NCBI RefSeq assembly: GCF_039533965.1
Contig: NZ_BAAAUN010000001.1
Span: 1,152,950-1,216,949 of the forward strand
DNA: 64,000 bases
Reading direction: 5' to 3'
From: Microbacterium luteolum
GTDB lineage: Bacteria; Actinomycetota; Actinomycetes; Actinomycetales; Microbacteriaceae
Of the stretch, positions 51,613 through 60,091 are shown piece after piece. The first letter of the stretch is position 1. The number at the start of each line of letters is the position of its first letter. Below the pieces are notes generated by a model. That model searched no databases, was not told the DNA's origin, and saw only the letters and a program-made list of their open reading frames with translations. The translations under genes and the position numbers were made by a program.

Positions 51613-53343
51613 GTGACCTCCTTCTCCATCGGCGACGCCGACTTCCTCCGCGACGGACAGCCGCACCAGGTGATCGCGGGCGCCATCCACTACTTCCGGG
51701 TGCACCCGGACCAGTGGCAGGACCGCATCCACAAGGCGCGGCTCATGGGCCTGAACACCATCGAGACCTATGTCGCCTGGAACGCGCACGAGCCGCGGCG
51801 CGGCGAGTGGGACGCGAGCGGATGGAACGACCTCGGTCGATTCCTCGACCTGGTGCACGCGGAGGGCATGGACGCGATCGTCCGGCCCGGACCGTACATC
51901 TGCGCCGAATGGCACAACGGCGGTCTCCCCGTCTGGCTCACCGGCGGCGAGCGCGAGCTGCGCTCCTCGGAGCCGGCGTTCCTGGCGGACGTGAGCGCCT
52001 ACCTCCGTCGGGTCTACGAGATCGTCTCGCCGCGGCAGATCGACCGCGGAGGGCCTGTCGTGCTCGTCCAGATCGAGAACGAATACGGCGCGTACGGCGC
52101 CGACAAGGCGTACCTCGAAGCGCTGGTCGCCGTCACCCGTGATGCGGGCATCACCGTGCCGCTCACCACGGTCGATCAGCCCGTCGATCAGATGCTGGCG
52201 GACGGGAGCCTCCCCGAGCTCCACAAGACCGGCTCCTTCGGCTCGCGCAGCGCCGAGCGACTGGCGACGCTCCGGAAGCACCAGCCCACCGGACCCCTGA
52301 TGTGCTCGGAGTTCTGGGACGGGTGGTTCGACTGGTGGGGCGGTGTGCACCACACGACCGATGTCTCCGCCGCCGCTGCCGACCTCGACGTGCTGCTCGC
52401 CGCCGGTGCCTCCGTGAACGTCTACATGTTCCACGGCGGCACGAACTTCGGGCTCACCAACGGCGCGAACGACAAGGGCCGCTACCTGCCGCTGGTGACC
52501 TCCTACGACTACGACGCTCCGCTCGACGAGGCCGGCGACCCCACGGAGAAGTTCTTCGCGTTCCGCGAGGTGATCGCGAGATACGCCCCAGTCCCCGAGG
52601 AGCTTCCGACCCGGACCGCCGCGGCGCCGGCCTTCGACGTCGCGCTCGCTCCCCTGGGCGCGTGGACGGATGCCGCGGCATCCGGTCCCGTCACCGACCG
52701 GCCGCAGACGTTCGACGATCTCTCGCACCTCAGCGCCCTCGTGCGCTACGACGTCGAGCTGCATGGCGCGGGTGGTCTGCTCGCCGTCGACGACGTCCGC
52801 GACCTCGCGTGGGTGAGCGTCGCCGGGCAGCCGGTCGGCACGCTCTCGCGGACGCGCCACGACCGCAGCGTCCGGATCCCGGCCGGCGGCCTGCTCAGCA
52901 TCCTCGTCGAAGACCAGGGGCGCGTGAACTACGACCATCGACTCGGCGAGGAGAAGGGGCTGCTCGGCGCGGTGACGCTCGACGGCGTGCCTCTGACGGG
53001 ATGGCGCTCGACGCCGCTCGACGTCGCGGCCATCGCCGCGGAGTTCGGCGAACGATCGGGCGCCGACACCGCAGACGGACCGCGGGCGTGGGCCGGAGAC
53101 TTCTCCCTCGAAGAGCCCGGCGACCTGTTCGTCGATACGTCGGAGTGGAGCAAGGGCTACGCGTTCGTCAACGGCTTCTTCCTCGGCCGCTACTGGCGCA
53201 ACGGGCCGCAGCGCACGCTGTACGTCCCCGCGCCTGCGACCCGCGCGGGTGCGAACCGCCTCATCGTGCTCGAGCTGGAGAACCTCGTGGCACCACGGGC
53301 GGCGTTCGTCGGCGCGCTGTCCCTCGGCGACACGGAGGAGTGA
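51613..53343 (+). CDS. Beta-galactosidase, glycoside hydrolase family 35
   Basis: A 576-aa GH35 beta-galactosidase that releases terminal galactose from beta-galactosides with retention of configuration. The TIM barrel has LNTIETYVAWNAHEP and PGPYICAEWHNGGLP. Glu157 in QIENEYGAYG is the acid/base and Glu233 in SEFWDGWFDWWGG the nucleophile. NVYMFHGGTNFGLTNG is also diagnostic. Two beta-sandwich domains follow (about 370-576), ending with YWRNGPQRTLYVPAPATRAG. There is no signal peptide, so it acts in the cytoplasm on sugar imported by the adjacent ABC system. The GTG start at 51613 has a weak ribosome-binding site. Confidence 0.95.
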   Translation: MTSFSIGDADFLRDGQPHQVIAGAIHYFRVHPDQWQDRIHKARLMGLNTIETYVAWNAHEPRRGEWDASGWNDLGRFLDLVHAEGMDAIVRPGPYICAEWHNGGLPVWLTGGERELRSSEPAFLADVSAYLRRVYEIVSPRQIDRGGPVVLVQIENEYGAYGADKAYLEALVAVTRDAGITVPLTTVDQPVDQMLADGSLPELHKTGSFGSRSAERLATLRKHQPTGPLMCSEFWDGWFDWWGGVHHTTDVSAAAADLDVLLAAGASVNVYMFHGGTNFGLTNGANDKGRYLPLVTSYDYDAPLDEAGDPTEKFFAFREVIARYAPVPEELPTRTAAAPAFDVALAPLGAWTDAAASGPVTDRPQTFDDLSHLSALVRYDVELHGAGGLLAVDDVRDLAWVSVAGQPVGTLSRTRHDRSVRIPAGGLLSILVEDQGRVNYDHRLGEEKGLLGAVTLDGVPLTGWRSTPLDVAAIAAEFGERSGADTADGPRAWAGDFSLEEPGDLFVDTSEWSKGYAFVNGFFLGRYWRNGPQRTLYVPAPATRAGANRLIVLELENLVAPRAAFVGALSLGDTEE

Positions 53344-53351
53344 GCCGGGGT

Positions 53352-53840
53352 TCAGTCGCGGTGCGCGTACCAGAGCCCGGCGGACAACCGCTCGGCATCA
53401 TCATCGTGGATGCGCTGCCAGTTCCGACCATTACGGGCGAAGGTGGCCCGCACACCGGCCGGCACCTCCACCTGGTCGATCGGTTCAGCGAGCCACTCGC
53501 AGCGGCGGATGTGTACGAGGTCCGCGGCGGTGGCGTCCTCTCCGGGGTCATACTCCCAGGGGCCGGCAATGCGTCCGAGATAGGTCAGGCCGTCGACATC
53601 CCTCGTCCACACGAACGCACCGATGGGCGCCTTCGCGAACCGTTCGATACGCCACGCCAACCGGATGCCGGACTGCGCGTCCGCGGTGACCAACGCCTCG
53701 GCCAGTGAGCCTGGAGCCGGCTCCAGCCTGCCGCCGATGCCGCATATGCCGAGCTCGAGCGCCCGCTCCGGCCCCACGCCGCGGGGTACCGCATCGTCGC
53801 GCGAGCGCATCGGCGCGCGATAGACCGGCATCTCGCTCAT
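53352..53840 (-). CDS. Hypothetical cytoplasmic protein
   Basis: A 162-aa protein I do not recognise. It has no signal or membrane segment. Features are GICGIGGRLEPAPGSLAEAL near residue 30, RLAWRIERFAKAPIGAFVWT in the middle and FARNGRNWQRIHDDDAERL near the end. The pattern of scattered aromatic and glycine residues suggests a single compact domain. ATG 53840 overlaps the stop of the metallophosphoesterase gene (ATGA), so the two are co-translated and may act together. Convergent with the GH35 gene, 8 bp apart. Confidence 0.75.
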   Translation of the reverse strand: MSEMPVYRAPMRSRDDAVPRGVGPERALELGICGIGGRLEPAPGSLAEALVTADAQSGIRLAWRIERFAKAPIGAFVWTRDVDGLTYLGRIAGPWEYDPGEDATAADLVHIRRCEWLAEPIDQVEVPAGVRATFARNGRNWQRIHDDDAERLSAGLWYAHRD

Positions 53841-54334
53841 CGAACCGGCACCAGCGTCGCCTCGATCGACGCACCATCGATCGCGACCCACATCATGGTG
53901 CAGACCGGCTGACGGCGGCGATCCGTGGGAGATCCGGGGTTCAGCAGCCGCATGCCCGCGCGCGACACGGTGTCCCAGGGGATGTGCGAGTGCCCGAAGA
54001 CGAGCAGATCGACGCCGGCGAAGGCGGCGTCCATCCGCTCCTCCCTACCGGTGGCCGCACCGGTCTCGTGGATGACCGCGACGTCGACGTTCTCGACCGT
54101 GAACCGGGCGATCTCCGGCAGCCGTGCCCGCAGCTCGGGGCCGTCGTTGTTGCCGTAGACCCCGTGGAACGAGCGTGCCCGCGATTCGAGCAGGTCGAGC
54201 GTCGGCACGTCCACCCAGTCCCCCGCATGCACCACGATGTCGGCCTCGTCGACCGCCCGCAGGACGCCCTCGGGCAGTCGTCTCGCCCGCTTCGGCACGT
54301 GCGTGTCGGCGAGCAGCAGGATCCGCGTCGTCAT
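53837..54334 (-). CDS. Metallophosphoesterase (YfcE/MJ0936-like)
   Basis: A 165-aa calcineurin-like phosphoesterase. The metal-binding motifs are in order: LLLADTHVPKRA (DxH), VVHAGDWV (GDxx), GVYGNNDGP (GNxD/H) and LLVFGHSHIPW (GHxH). Small members of this group are phosphodiesterases with broad in vitro activity; the cellular substrate is unknown. TAGCGT lies 7 nt before the ATG at 54334, close to the leaderless spacing. An upstream in-frame ATG at 54499 would overlap the divergent MHS transporter gene and is rejected. It is coupled to the 162-aa gene downstream by a 4-nt overlap. Confidence 0.92.
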   Translation of the reverse strand: MTTRILLLADTHVPKRARRLPEGVLRAVDEADIVVHAGDWVDVPTLDLLESRARSFHGVYGNNDGPELRARLPEIARFTVENVDVAVIHETGAATGREERMDAAFAGVDLLVFGHSHIPWDTVSRAGMRLLNPGSPTDRRRQPVCTMMWVAIDGASIEATLVPVR

Positions 54335-54431
54335 CCTCGACACGCTAGCGGAGCATCGCACACAGCCAACACTCAGGAAGGCGTAAACTCGCCCGAGTCC
54401 CTGGCATCCAGGCACTGAACGGAGAAGCACC

Positions 54432-55892
54432 TTGAGCACTGCACCCGCGCCCGCGAATCCGCGCTCCCGCGTCATCACGGCCAGCCTCGTCGGCACCACG
54501 ATCGAGTTCTACGACTTCTATGCGTACGCGACAGCGGCCGTGCTCGTGTTCCCCGTGCTCTTCTTCCCGACCGGCAACGACACGACCTCGCTGCTCGCCT
54601 CGTTCGGCGTGTTCGGCGCCGCGATGGTCGCCCGCCCGATCGGCGCCGTCGTGTTCGGGCACTTCGGCGACAAGTTCGGGCGCAAGGCGACGCTCGTCGC
54701 CTCCCTGCTCACGATGGGTATCGCCACGTTCCTGATCGGCGTGCTGCCGACGTATCAGCAGATCAACTGGTGGGCGGCACTCCTGCTCCTGGTCCTGCGC
54801 CTCGCGCAGGGATTCGCGCTCGGCGGCGAGTGGTCGGGCGCCGCCCTGGTCGCGACCGAGAACGCTCCGAAGGGCAAGCGCGCCTGGTACGGCACCTTCC
54901 CGCAGTTGGGCGCGCCGCTCGGCTTCATCATCGCGAACTTTCTGTTCCTCGGCATCAACTGGCTGCTGCCGCACTCCGAGAACCCGGCGCTGAAGTCCGA
55001 GGCGTTCCTGTCGTGGGGCTGGCGCATCCCGTTCCTGTTCTCCGCCGTCATGGTCATCATCGGCCTGTGGGTGCGCCTGCGACTCGTCGAATCGGACACC
55101 TTCAAGAACGCGGAGAAGAAGGGTGCCGTCCGCAAGCTCCCGCTGGCGACCGTCTTCCGCCACCACTGGTGGCACCTGATCCTCGGCACCTTCATCATGC
55201 TGGCGACCTACGTGCTCTTCTACCTGATGACGAACTTCACGCTCGCCTACGGCACCAAGGCGGCCTCGCTCGAGACGGCATCCGCCGCGGCCCAGGCCGC
55301 CGCCGAGGCCGCAGGGAAGGACTTCGACGCGTCGGCGTTCGCCGCCCAGTTCTATCCCGGACTCGGCTTCGGCTACACCGACTTCGTGCTGATGCAGATC
55401 GTCGGCGTCGTGTTCTTCGGCATCTTCACGCTGCTCTCCGGTCCCTTCGCCGACAAGTTCGGCCGCCGGAAGGTCCTGCTGGTGGTGACCGGGCTCATCA
55501 TCGTGTTCGGCCTGAGCTTCAACCTGTTCCTGCTGCCGACCGCCGATCCGCGCCTGACCACGACTCTCGTGCAGGCGTTCCTCGTGATCGGGTTCATGCT
55601 GATGGGCGCGACCTTCGGACCGATGGGCGCCCTGCTGCCCGAGCTGTTCCCGACGAACGTGCGCTACACCGGCTCGGCCATCTCGTACAACGTGTCGTCC
55701 ATCCTGGGTGCCGCCGTGGCTCCGCTGATCGCGGTCTGGCTCTGGGAGCTCGGCGGCGGGGCTCCGTGGCTCGTCGGCCTGTACCTGTCGGCGATGGGCG
55801 TGCTGACGTTCGTGGCGCTGATCTTCTCTCCGGAGACGAAGGACCGCGATTTCGAGCAAGACCTCGGGGTCGCGGCGCCCGCCACGCGCTAG
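54432..55892 (+). CDS. MHS family MFS transporter (metabolite:H+ symporter)
   Basis: A 486-aa, 12-helix major facilitator of the metabolite:H+ symporter family (ShiA, ProP and KgtP relatives). The N-terminal helix has GTTIEFYDFYAYATAA, the MHS hallmark. GHFGDKFGRKATL and its repeat FADKFGRRKVLL are the MFS loop motifs, and LAQGFALGGEWSGAALVATE is helix-4/5. A 40-residue Ala/Glu-rich loop (about 275-305) interrupts the second half. The substrate could be a dicarboxylate, shikimate, proline or betaine. The start is TTG at 54432, supported by GGAGAAG 7-8 nt upstream and by family length. Confidence 0.92.
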   Translation: MSTAPAPANPRSRVITASLVGTTIEFYDFYAYATAAVLVFPVLFFPTGNDTTSLLASFGVFGAAMVARPIGAVVFGHFGDKFGRKATLVASLLTMGIATFLIGVLPTYQQINWWAALLLLVLRLAQGFALGGEWSGAALVATENAPKGKRAWYGTFPQLGAPLGFIIANFLFLGINWLLPHSENPALKSEAFLSWGWRIPFLFSAVMVIIGLWVRLRLVESDTFKNAEKKGAVRKLPLATVFRHHWWHLILGTFIMLATYVLFYLMTNFTLAYGTKAASLETASAAAQAAAEAAGKDFDASAFAAQFYPGLGFGYTDFVLMQIVGVVFFGIFTLLSGPFADKFGRRKVLLVVTGLIIVFGLSFNLFLLPTADPRLTTTLVQAFLVIGFMLMGATFGPMGALLPELFPTNVRYTGSAISYNVSSILGAAVAPLIAVWLWELGGGAPWLVGLYLSAMGVLTFVALIFSPETKDRDFEQDLGVAAPATR

Positions 55893-56533
55893 CCCGCGGC
55901 GACGGGGGCACCGCCGGCGAGGAACGTCTCGATCGCGGTGATCGTCTCGGCGTTGTGGCGGTGCAGGATGCCACGGATGCCGACGGCCGCCGCTCCCGCG
56001 ATGGCCTCGGCGTGGTCGTCGATGAAGAAGGCGTCTTCCGGGGCCGCGCCGAGGCGGTCCAGAGCGAGCAGGTACGCATGCGGGTCGGGCTTGTTCACGC
56101 CCTGCTCGTGGCTGTAGCAGATCGGATCGAAGATCTCGGAGAGGCCGAATCGTCGCTCCTCCTCCTCGCGGGCGCCGTCGGCGGAGTTCGACAGGATGGC
56201 GGTGCGCGCCCGACCGCGGAGGGAGCGCGCGTACTCGATCAGCTCGGTGTTCCCGGTGCCGCAGTACGCGTCCCAGAAATCCGCGCGCATGGTTCCGCGT
56301 TGTTCGGGATCGAGTTCGAGAGCAGACCCGAGTCCCGACCAGAACTCCTCGGCTTGACCGGTCGTCACATCGATCCGGGGCAGATCCGCGTCCTCGACAC
56401 GCGCATCGACCTCGGCGCGCGAGATGCCCGCACGATCGGACCAGCGCTGCCACCACTGCTCCTGCCAGGTGTCGTCGTCGACGACCTCGAGCACGCCGCC
56501 GATGTCGAACAGGATCCATCTCACGTCAGCCAT
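55889..56533 (-). CDS. HAD family hydrolase (YihX-like)
   Basis: A 214-aa HAD phosphatase of the FMY/YihX-like group. WILFDIGGVLEVVDDDTW holds the nucleophile Asp; the second position is Gly where many HADs have Asp, as in YihX-type enzymes with FDxGG/N. TAILSNSADG is motif II and DAFFIDDHAEAIAGAAAVG carries the metal-binding acidic pair. A four-helix cap lies between (about 25-95). The substrate may be a sugar phosphate. ATG 56533 has TAGGGT exactly 6 nt upstream. Its stop overlaps the convergent MHS gene by 4 nt. Confidence 0.9.
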   Translation of the reverse strand: MADVRWILFDIGGVLEVVDDDTWQEQWWQRWSDRAGISRAEVDARVEDADLPRIDVTTGQAEEFWSGLGSALELDPEQRGTMRADFWDAYCGTGNTELIEYARSLRGRARTAILSNSADGAREEEERRFGLSEIFDPICYSHEQGVNKPDPHAYLLALDRLGAAPEDAFFIDDHAEAIAGAAAVGIRGILHRHNAETITAIETFLAGGAPVAAG

Positions 56534-56562
56534 CCGGACACCCTAGAACAGGGCGCCGGGAG

Positions 56563-57594
56563 TCAGTACTCAGCGACGATGGTGCGAGCCGCGCCGTCCA
56601 CGACCATCGTGCCGCCGTAGGGCAGGATCCACTGCGGGCGGGTGTGGCCGAACGGGACGCCGATGCAGACGACGGCATCCGGGTTGTAGCGGGCGACCTG
56701 ATCGAGCACGGCATCCCGCTGCGCCGCGCGGAGCGCAGCCGCCTCCTCGGCCGACGGGTGGAACTCGAAATCGCTGACCGGCGGGCGCGCGACGACCACA
56801 CCTGACACCGCGCTCAGGATGCCACGCTCCCCCAGTCCTCGCAGCCACCGGGCGACCCACCCGGCGGACGGGCGCTCCTCGCTCGTCTCCAGCAGCAGGA
56901 TCGCCCCGGTCAGCTCGTCAGCCGCGGGCAGGCGATCGGCGAGCGCGAGTCCGTCGATCACCTCGAGGCAGCCTCCCCAGGTGCGCCCCTCCACGCGCTT
57001 CGCAGGACCGGCCCACGTCCACTCCTCGGTCGGAGTGCGGTCGCCGAACTCGGTGAGAGCGCGCGAATCGTCCCAGCGCCGCCCGACGTCCTCCGACTCC
57101 CCCGGCTCGGTGATGGCGAGGGACTCGCCGTCGAGCAGCAGCGCACGCAGCGACCGCAGGTGGATGTCATCCACGCCCGGTCCGGGGCCGAGATGCACCG
57201 CGGTGGAGCCTCCGTAGTACCCGCGGACGCCGAGGCTCCACAGCCAGTTGAGGATGTTCGTGTTGTCGCTGTAGCCGACGAACGGCTTGGGATCGGCCAC
57301 AGGAAGCGCGGGGTCGAGATGCGGCACCACGAGGATCTGGTCGTCGCCGCCGATCGTGGCGAGGATGGCACGGATGCCGGGATCGGCGAAGGCCGCGTTC
57401 ACATCCGCTGCGCGGGCCTCCGGCGGGGCGCCCAGGAGGCGCGTCGTCGGGTACTCGACCGGGATCAGACCGGTGAGCTCCTCGAGGCGGTGCAGGGCCT
57501 GTTCGTGCAGCGCCGGCGCGACGGCGGGCGCAGCGAACGCGGGCGAGAGGATGGCGACGCGGTCGCCGGGGACGAGCTTGGGTGCGGCCAGCAT
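56563..57594 (-). CDS. LD-carboxypeptidase (peptidase family S66)
   Basis: A 343-aa S66 family serine peptidase, related to LdcA (murein tetrapeptide recycling) and MccF (immunity to microcin C-like peptides). PKPFVGYSDNTNILNWLWSL holds the nucleophile Ser in G-Y-S-D-N. GRTWGGCLEVIDGL supplies the catalytic Glu region, and GVPFGHTRPQWILPYGG the His. The length and the extended middle region look more like the MccF branch than LdcA, but this is a judgement from memory. CAGACT lies 6 nt before ATG 57594; an upstream ATG would overlap the small HTH gene. Divergent from that gene. Confidence 0.88.
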   Translation of the reverse strand: MLAAPKLVPGDRVAILSPAFAAPAVAPALHEQALHRLEELTGLIPVEYPTTRLLGAPPEARAADVNAAFADPGIRAILATIGGDDQILVVPHLDPALPVADPKPFVGYSDNTNILNWLWSLGVRGYYGGSTAVHLGPGPGVDDIHLRSLRALLLDGESLAITEPGESEDVGRRWDDSRALTEFGDRTPTEEWTWAGPAKRVEGRTWGGCLEVIDGLALADRLPAADELTGAILLLETSEERPSAGWVARWLRGLGERGILSAVSGVVVARPPVSDFEFHPSAEEAAALRAAQRDAVLDQVARYNPDAVVCIGVPFGHTRPQWILPYGGTMVVDGAARTIVAEY

Positions 57595-57619
57595 CCGTCC
57601 AGTCTGCCGGACTCGAAAG

Positions 57620-57662
57620 GTCAACATGGGTTGACGGCGAGACGACGTCAATATAAGTTGAC
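57620..57662. promoter_or_regulatory. Two near-identical 16-bp palindromes
   Basis: GTCAACATGGGTTGAC (57620-57635) and GTCAATATAAGTTGAC (57647-57662) share the consensus GTCAAYATRRGTTGAC and are 27 bp apart. TATAAG in the second copy (57652-57657) fits a -10 with a -35 at GTTGAC in the first copy (spacer 16 nt) for the small HTH gene. They also lie just upstream of the divergent LD-carboxypeptidase start. Confidence 0.65.
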
Positions 57663-57702
57663 AGACAGGCGAAGAAGCAGACGAAGAGAGAGGAGCGCGG
57701 AC

Positions 57703-57909
57703 ATGAGCGCATCCACCGCCCAGGCGACCGACCCGGAAGGCGAGCCGCTGGCCGAGCTGCACCGGCTCGCCGGCATCCGCCAGGAGGTCGCCCGCGCCGA
57801 GGAGACCCAGGTGCGCCGAGCGCGGAACGCCGGCTACTCGTGGCAGGCGATCGCGAGCGCGCTGGGCGTGAGCAAGCAGGCCGCGCACCGGAAGTACGGG
57901 CGGCACTGA
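57703..57909 (+). CDS. Small helix-turn-helix DNA-binding protein
   Basis: A 68-aa protein. An acidic N-terminus leads into a helical segment (ELHRLAGIRQEVARAEETQ) and a clear C-terminal helix-turn-helix, YSWQAIASALGVSKQAAHRK, ending five residues later. It has no effector domain, so it probably binds DNA as a dimer or with a partner. AGAGAGGAG lies before ATG 57703. Two matching palindromes upstream overlap its promoter, so it probably regulates itself and perhaps the divergent S66 peptidase gene. Similar AsnC-like mini-regulators occur in actinobacteria beside Clp-N-domain genes; none is present here. Confidence 0.85.
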   Translation: MSASTAQATDPEGEPLAELHRLAGIRQEVARAEETQVRRARNAGYSWQAIASALGVSKQAAHRKYGRH

Positions 57910-57990
57910 GGTCCGGGCACACAGCCCATCCACAGAATCCCCGCGCGCACGAAGTACGTTCTAAGTACCCTTCTCAGATCGAGGTCCCGC

Positions 57991-59931
57991 ATGTCCCGCA
58001 CGGCGACACCACGCCGCCGCGGACGCGGCGCGCAGCCCGAAGGCCCCCGCGCCACGTTCCGCCAGCTCCTCCCGTTCCTGTTCGAGCACAAGCGCACGCT
58101 GATCGTCGTCGCGGTGCTGAGCGTCGTCGGCGCCGCGACCTCGCTCGTGCAGCCCCTGCTCGTCGGGCAGGTGATCGAGGCCGTGCAATCCGGCGGCACG
58201 CTAGGCATCCTGGTGTGGCTCCTCGTCGGCTTCGTGATCGTGTCGTCGATCATCTCCGGCTTCCAGCACTACCTCCTGCAGCGCACCGGCACTGCCGTCG
58301 TGTACTCCAGCCGGCGCAAGCTCATCGCCCGCATCCTGCATCTGCCGGTCTCCGAGTTCGACGCCCGCCGCACCGGCGACCTCGTCTCGCGCGTAGGCAC
58401 CGACACCACCCTCCTCTACGCGGTGCTCACGCAGGGGCTGGCGGATGCCGTCGGCAGCGCGGTGCTCTTCCTCGGCGCGCTCATCGCGATGCTCGTGATC
58501 GACCCGGTCCTGCTGCTGCTCATCGTCATCGTGATCGGCCTCTCGGTCGTGACGGTCGTACTGCTCAGCGGACGCATCCGCACCGCGTCCACCGCGCAGC
58601 AGGAGAAAGTCGGAGAGCTCGCGTCCGGCGTCGAGCGGGCGATCGGCTCGATCCGCACGGTCCGCGCGTCGGGTGCGACCGAGCGCGAGACCGCCGCCGT
58701 GTCGGAGCTCGCCTCCGACGCGTACGGCATCGGGGTGCGGATCGCGAAGATCTCCTCGCTTGTCGTCCCGGTCTCCGGCATCGCCCTGCAGCTGTCGCTC
58801 CTGGTCGTGCTGGGCGTGGGCGGCTTCCGCGTCGCGGCCGGCGTGATCTCGATCGCCTCGCTGATCGCGTTCATCATGTTCCTGTTCCTGCTCGTCATGC
58901 CCCTCGCCACGACCTTCGGTGCGATCACCTCGGTCAACCAGGCTCTCGGAGCGCTCGGACGCATCCAGGAAGTGCTCGATCTGCCGACCGAGACCCAGGA
59001 CGACGAGAGGATCGCGGCGTCCCTTCGACAGGCTCAGGGGCCCAGGGAAGCTCAGGGGCCCAGGGAGAGTCAGGGACCCACCCCTCAGCCCGTCGGCGAT
59101 GCCGAGCCGGCGATCGAGTTCCGGGACGTGCGCTTCCACTACCCCGCCAACGTCGTCGCCGCCCGGCAGGCGGCAGCGAAGGAGGCGCGGAACCTGCTCG
59201 CCGACGCCCACCTCGAACAGGCGGATGCCGAGACGGCCGCGACCCCGGACCACGAGGTCCTGCGGGGCGTGTCCTTCCTCGTGCCGCGCGGCGCGCGCGT
59301 GGCCCTCGTCGGACCGAGCGGCGCCGGCAAGAGCACGATCCTGTCGCTGGTCGAGCGCTTCTACGACCCGACCGGAGGCTCGATCCGGCTGCACGGCCAC
59401 GACGCCCGCACGTACCCGCGTGACGAGCTCCGCGCGCAGTTCGGCTACGTCGAGCAGGATGCTCCCACGCTCGCCGGAACGCTGGCGGAGAACCTGCGCC
59501 TCGCAGCACCCGACGCCTCAGACGCTGACTGCGAGCGCGTGCTGCGTGCGGTCAACCTCGGCGACGTGCTCGAGCGCAATCCGCTCGGACTCGAGGCCCC
59601 CGTGGGTGAGGACGGCGTGATGCTCTCCGGCGGCGAGCGCCAGCGCCTCGCGATCGCGCGTGCGCTGCTGACGAACGCGCCGATCCTGCTCCTCGACGAG
59701 TCGACCTCGTCACTCGACGGCGTCAACGAGCAGCGGATGCGGGAGGCCATCGACGCCGTGTCGACGGATCGCACGCTCGTCGTGATCGCGCATCGCCTCT
59801 CGACCGTCGTCGACAGCGACCTGATCGTCGTGCTGCAGGACGGCGTCGTCGTCGGGCAGGGAACGCATGCCGAGCTGGTGGAATCCACCCCGCTGTACCG
59901 CGATCTCGCGCGTCATCAGCTGCTGGCCTGA
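57991..59931 (+). CDS. ABC transporter, fused permease and ATP-binding domains, with repeat insertion
   Basis: A 646-aa half-transporter of the type IV exporter class (MsbA/LmrA-like). Residues 1-335 form six helices, with PFLFEHKRTLIVVAVLSVVG first. The ATPase domain runs from about 370 with Walker A LVGPSGAGKSTILSL, signature MLSGGERQRLAIARALL and Walker B ILLLDESTSSLDG. Two oddities separate the parts: a repeat-encoded stretch at residues 344-364 (QAQGPR, EAQGPR, ESQGPT) and an extra helical insert of about 35 residues inside the early ATPase domain, after FHYPANV and before DHEVLRGVSF. Substrate unknown, probably lipid or drug export. GAGG precedes ATG 57991. Confidence 0.93.
   Translation: MSRTATPRRRGRGAQPEGPRATFRQLLPFLFEHKRTLIVVAVLSVVGAATSLVQPLLVGQVIEAVQSGGTLGILVWLLVGFVIVSSIISGFQHYLLQRTGTAVVYSSRRKLIARILHLPVSEFDARRTGDLVSRVGTDTTLLYAVLTQGLADAVGSAVLFLGALIAMLVIDPVLLLLIVIVIGLSVVTVVLLSGRIRTASTAQQEKVGELASGVERAIGSIRTVRASGATERETAAVSELASDAYGIGVRIAKISSLVVPVSGIALQLSLLVVLGVGGFRVAAGVISIASLIAFIMFLFLLVMPLATTFGAITSVNQALGALGRIQEVLDLPTETQDDERIAASLRQAQGPREAQGPRESQGPTPQPVGDAEPAIEFRDVRFHYPANVVAARQAAAKEARNLLADAHLEQADAETAATPDHEVLRGVSFLVPRGARVALVGPSGAGKSTILSLVERFYDPTGGSIRLHGHDARTYPRDELRAQFGYVEQDAPTLAGTLAENLRLAAPDASDADCERVLRAVNLGDVLERNPLGLEAPVGEDGVMLSGGERQRLAIARALLTNAPILLLDESTSSLDGVNEQRMREAIDAVSTDRTLVVIAHRLSTVVDSDLIVVLQDGVVVGQGTHAELVESTPLYRDLARHQLLA
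59021..59082 (+). repeat. Dispersed repeat family A, three 18-bp tandem units inside the ABC gene
   Basis: CCCTTCGACAGGC opens the segment, then TCAGGGGCCCAGG at 59034 and 59052 and TCAGGGACCCACC at 59070, again with an exact 18-bp period. Here it is read as CAG GGG CCC AGG (Gln-Gly-Pro-Arg), shifted by one base relative to ribE. It encodes residues 344-364, between the membrane and ATPase domains. Confidence 0.85.
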
Positions 59932-59932
59932 G

Positions 59933-59978
59933 CCCTTCGACGAGCCCAGGGGCGTTTCGTCTCGCAAGCTCGCTCAAC
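59933..59978. repeat. Family A and family B repeats side by side after the ABC gene
   Basis: CCCTTCGACGAGCCCAGG (59933-59950) is a shortened family A unit starting 1 nt after the ABC transporter stop. It is followed directly by a family B copy at 59954-59978, which begins GTTTCGTCTCGC and ends GCTCGCTCAAC. Family B otherwise occurs at 10490-10515. Confidence 0.55.
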
Positions 59979-59997
59979 GACCGGGATGCAGACAGAC

Positions 59998-60059
59998 GCG
60001 AAGGCGGGACACCGGAGACACACTCAGCCATGGGTTCGTCTCTGACGTCCCGCCTTCGC
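59998..60059. repeat. Perfect 13-bp inverted repeat with 36-nt loop
   Basis: GCGAAGGCGGGAC (59998-60010) is matched exactly by GTCCCGCCTTCGC (60047-60059). It lies between the convergent ABC transporter and pckG genes. It could terminate the ABC transcript or be a mobile REP-like element; there is no U-tract. Confidence 0.5.
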
Positions 60060-60091
60060 GGGTTCGACCGGCCGCGGAGGCCGGAAGGGGA

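Noticed and set aside
50173..52938. A 921-codon minus-strand frame
   Set aside because: It is antisense to the sugar-binding protein and GH35 genes, which both have complete family motifs.
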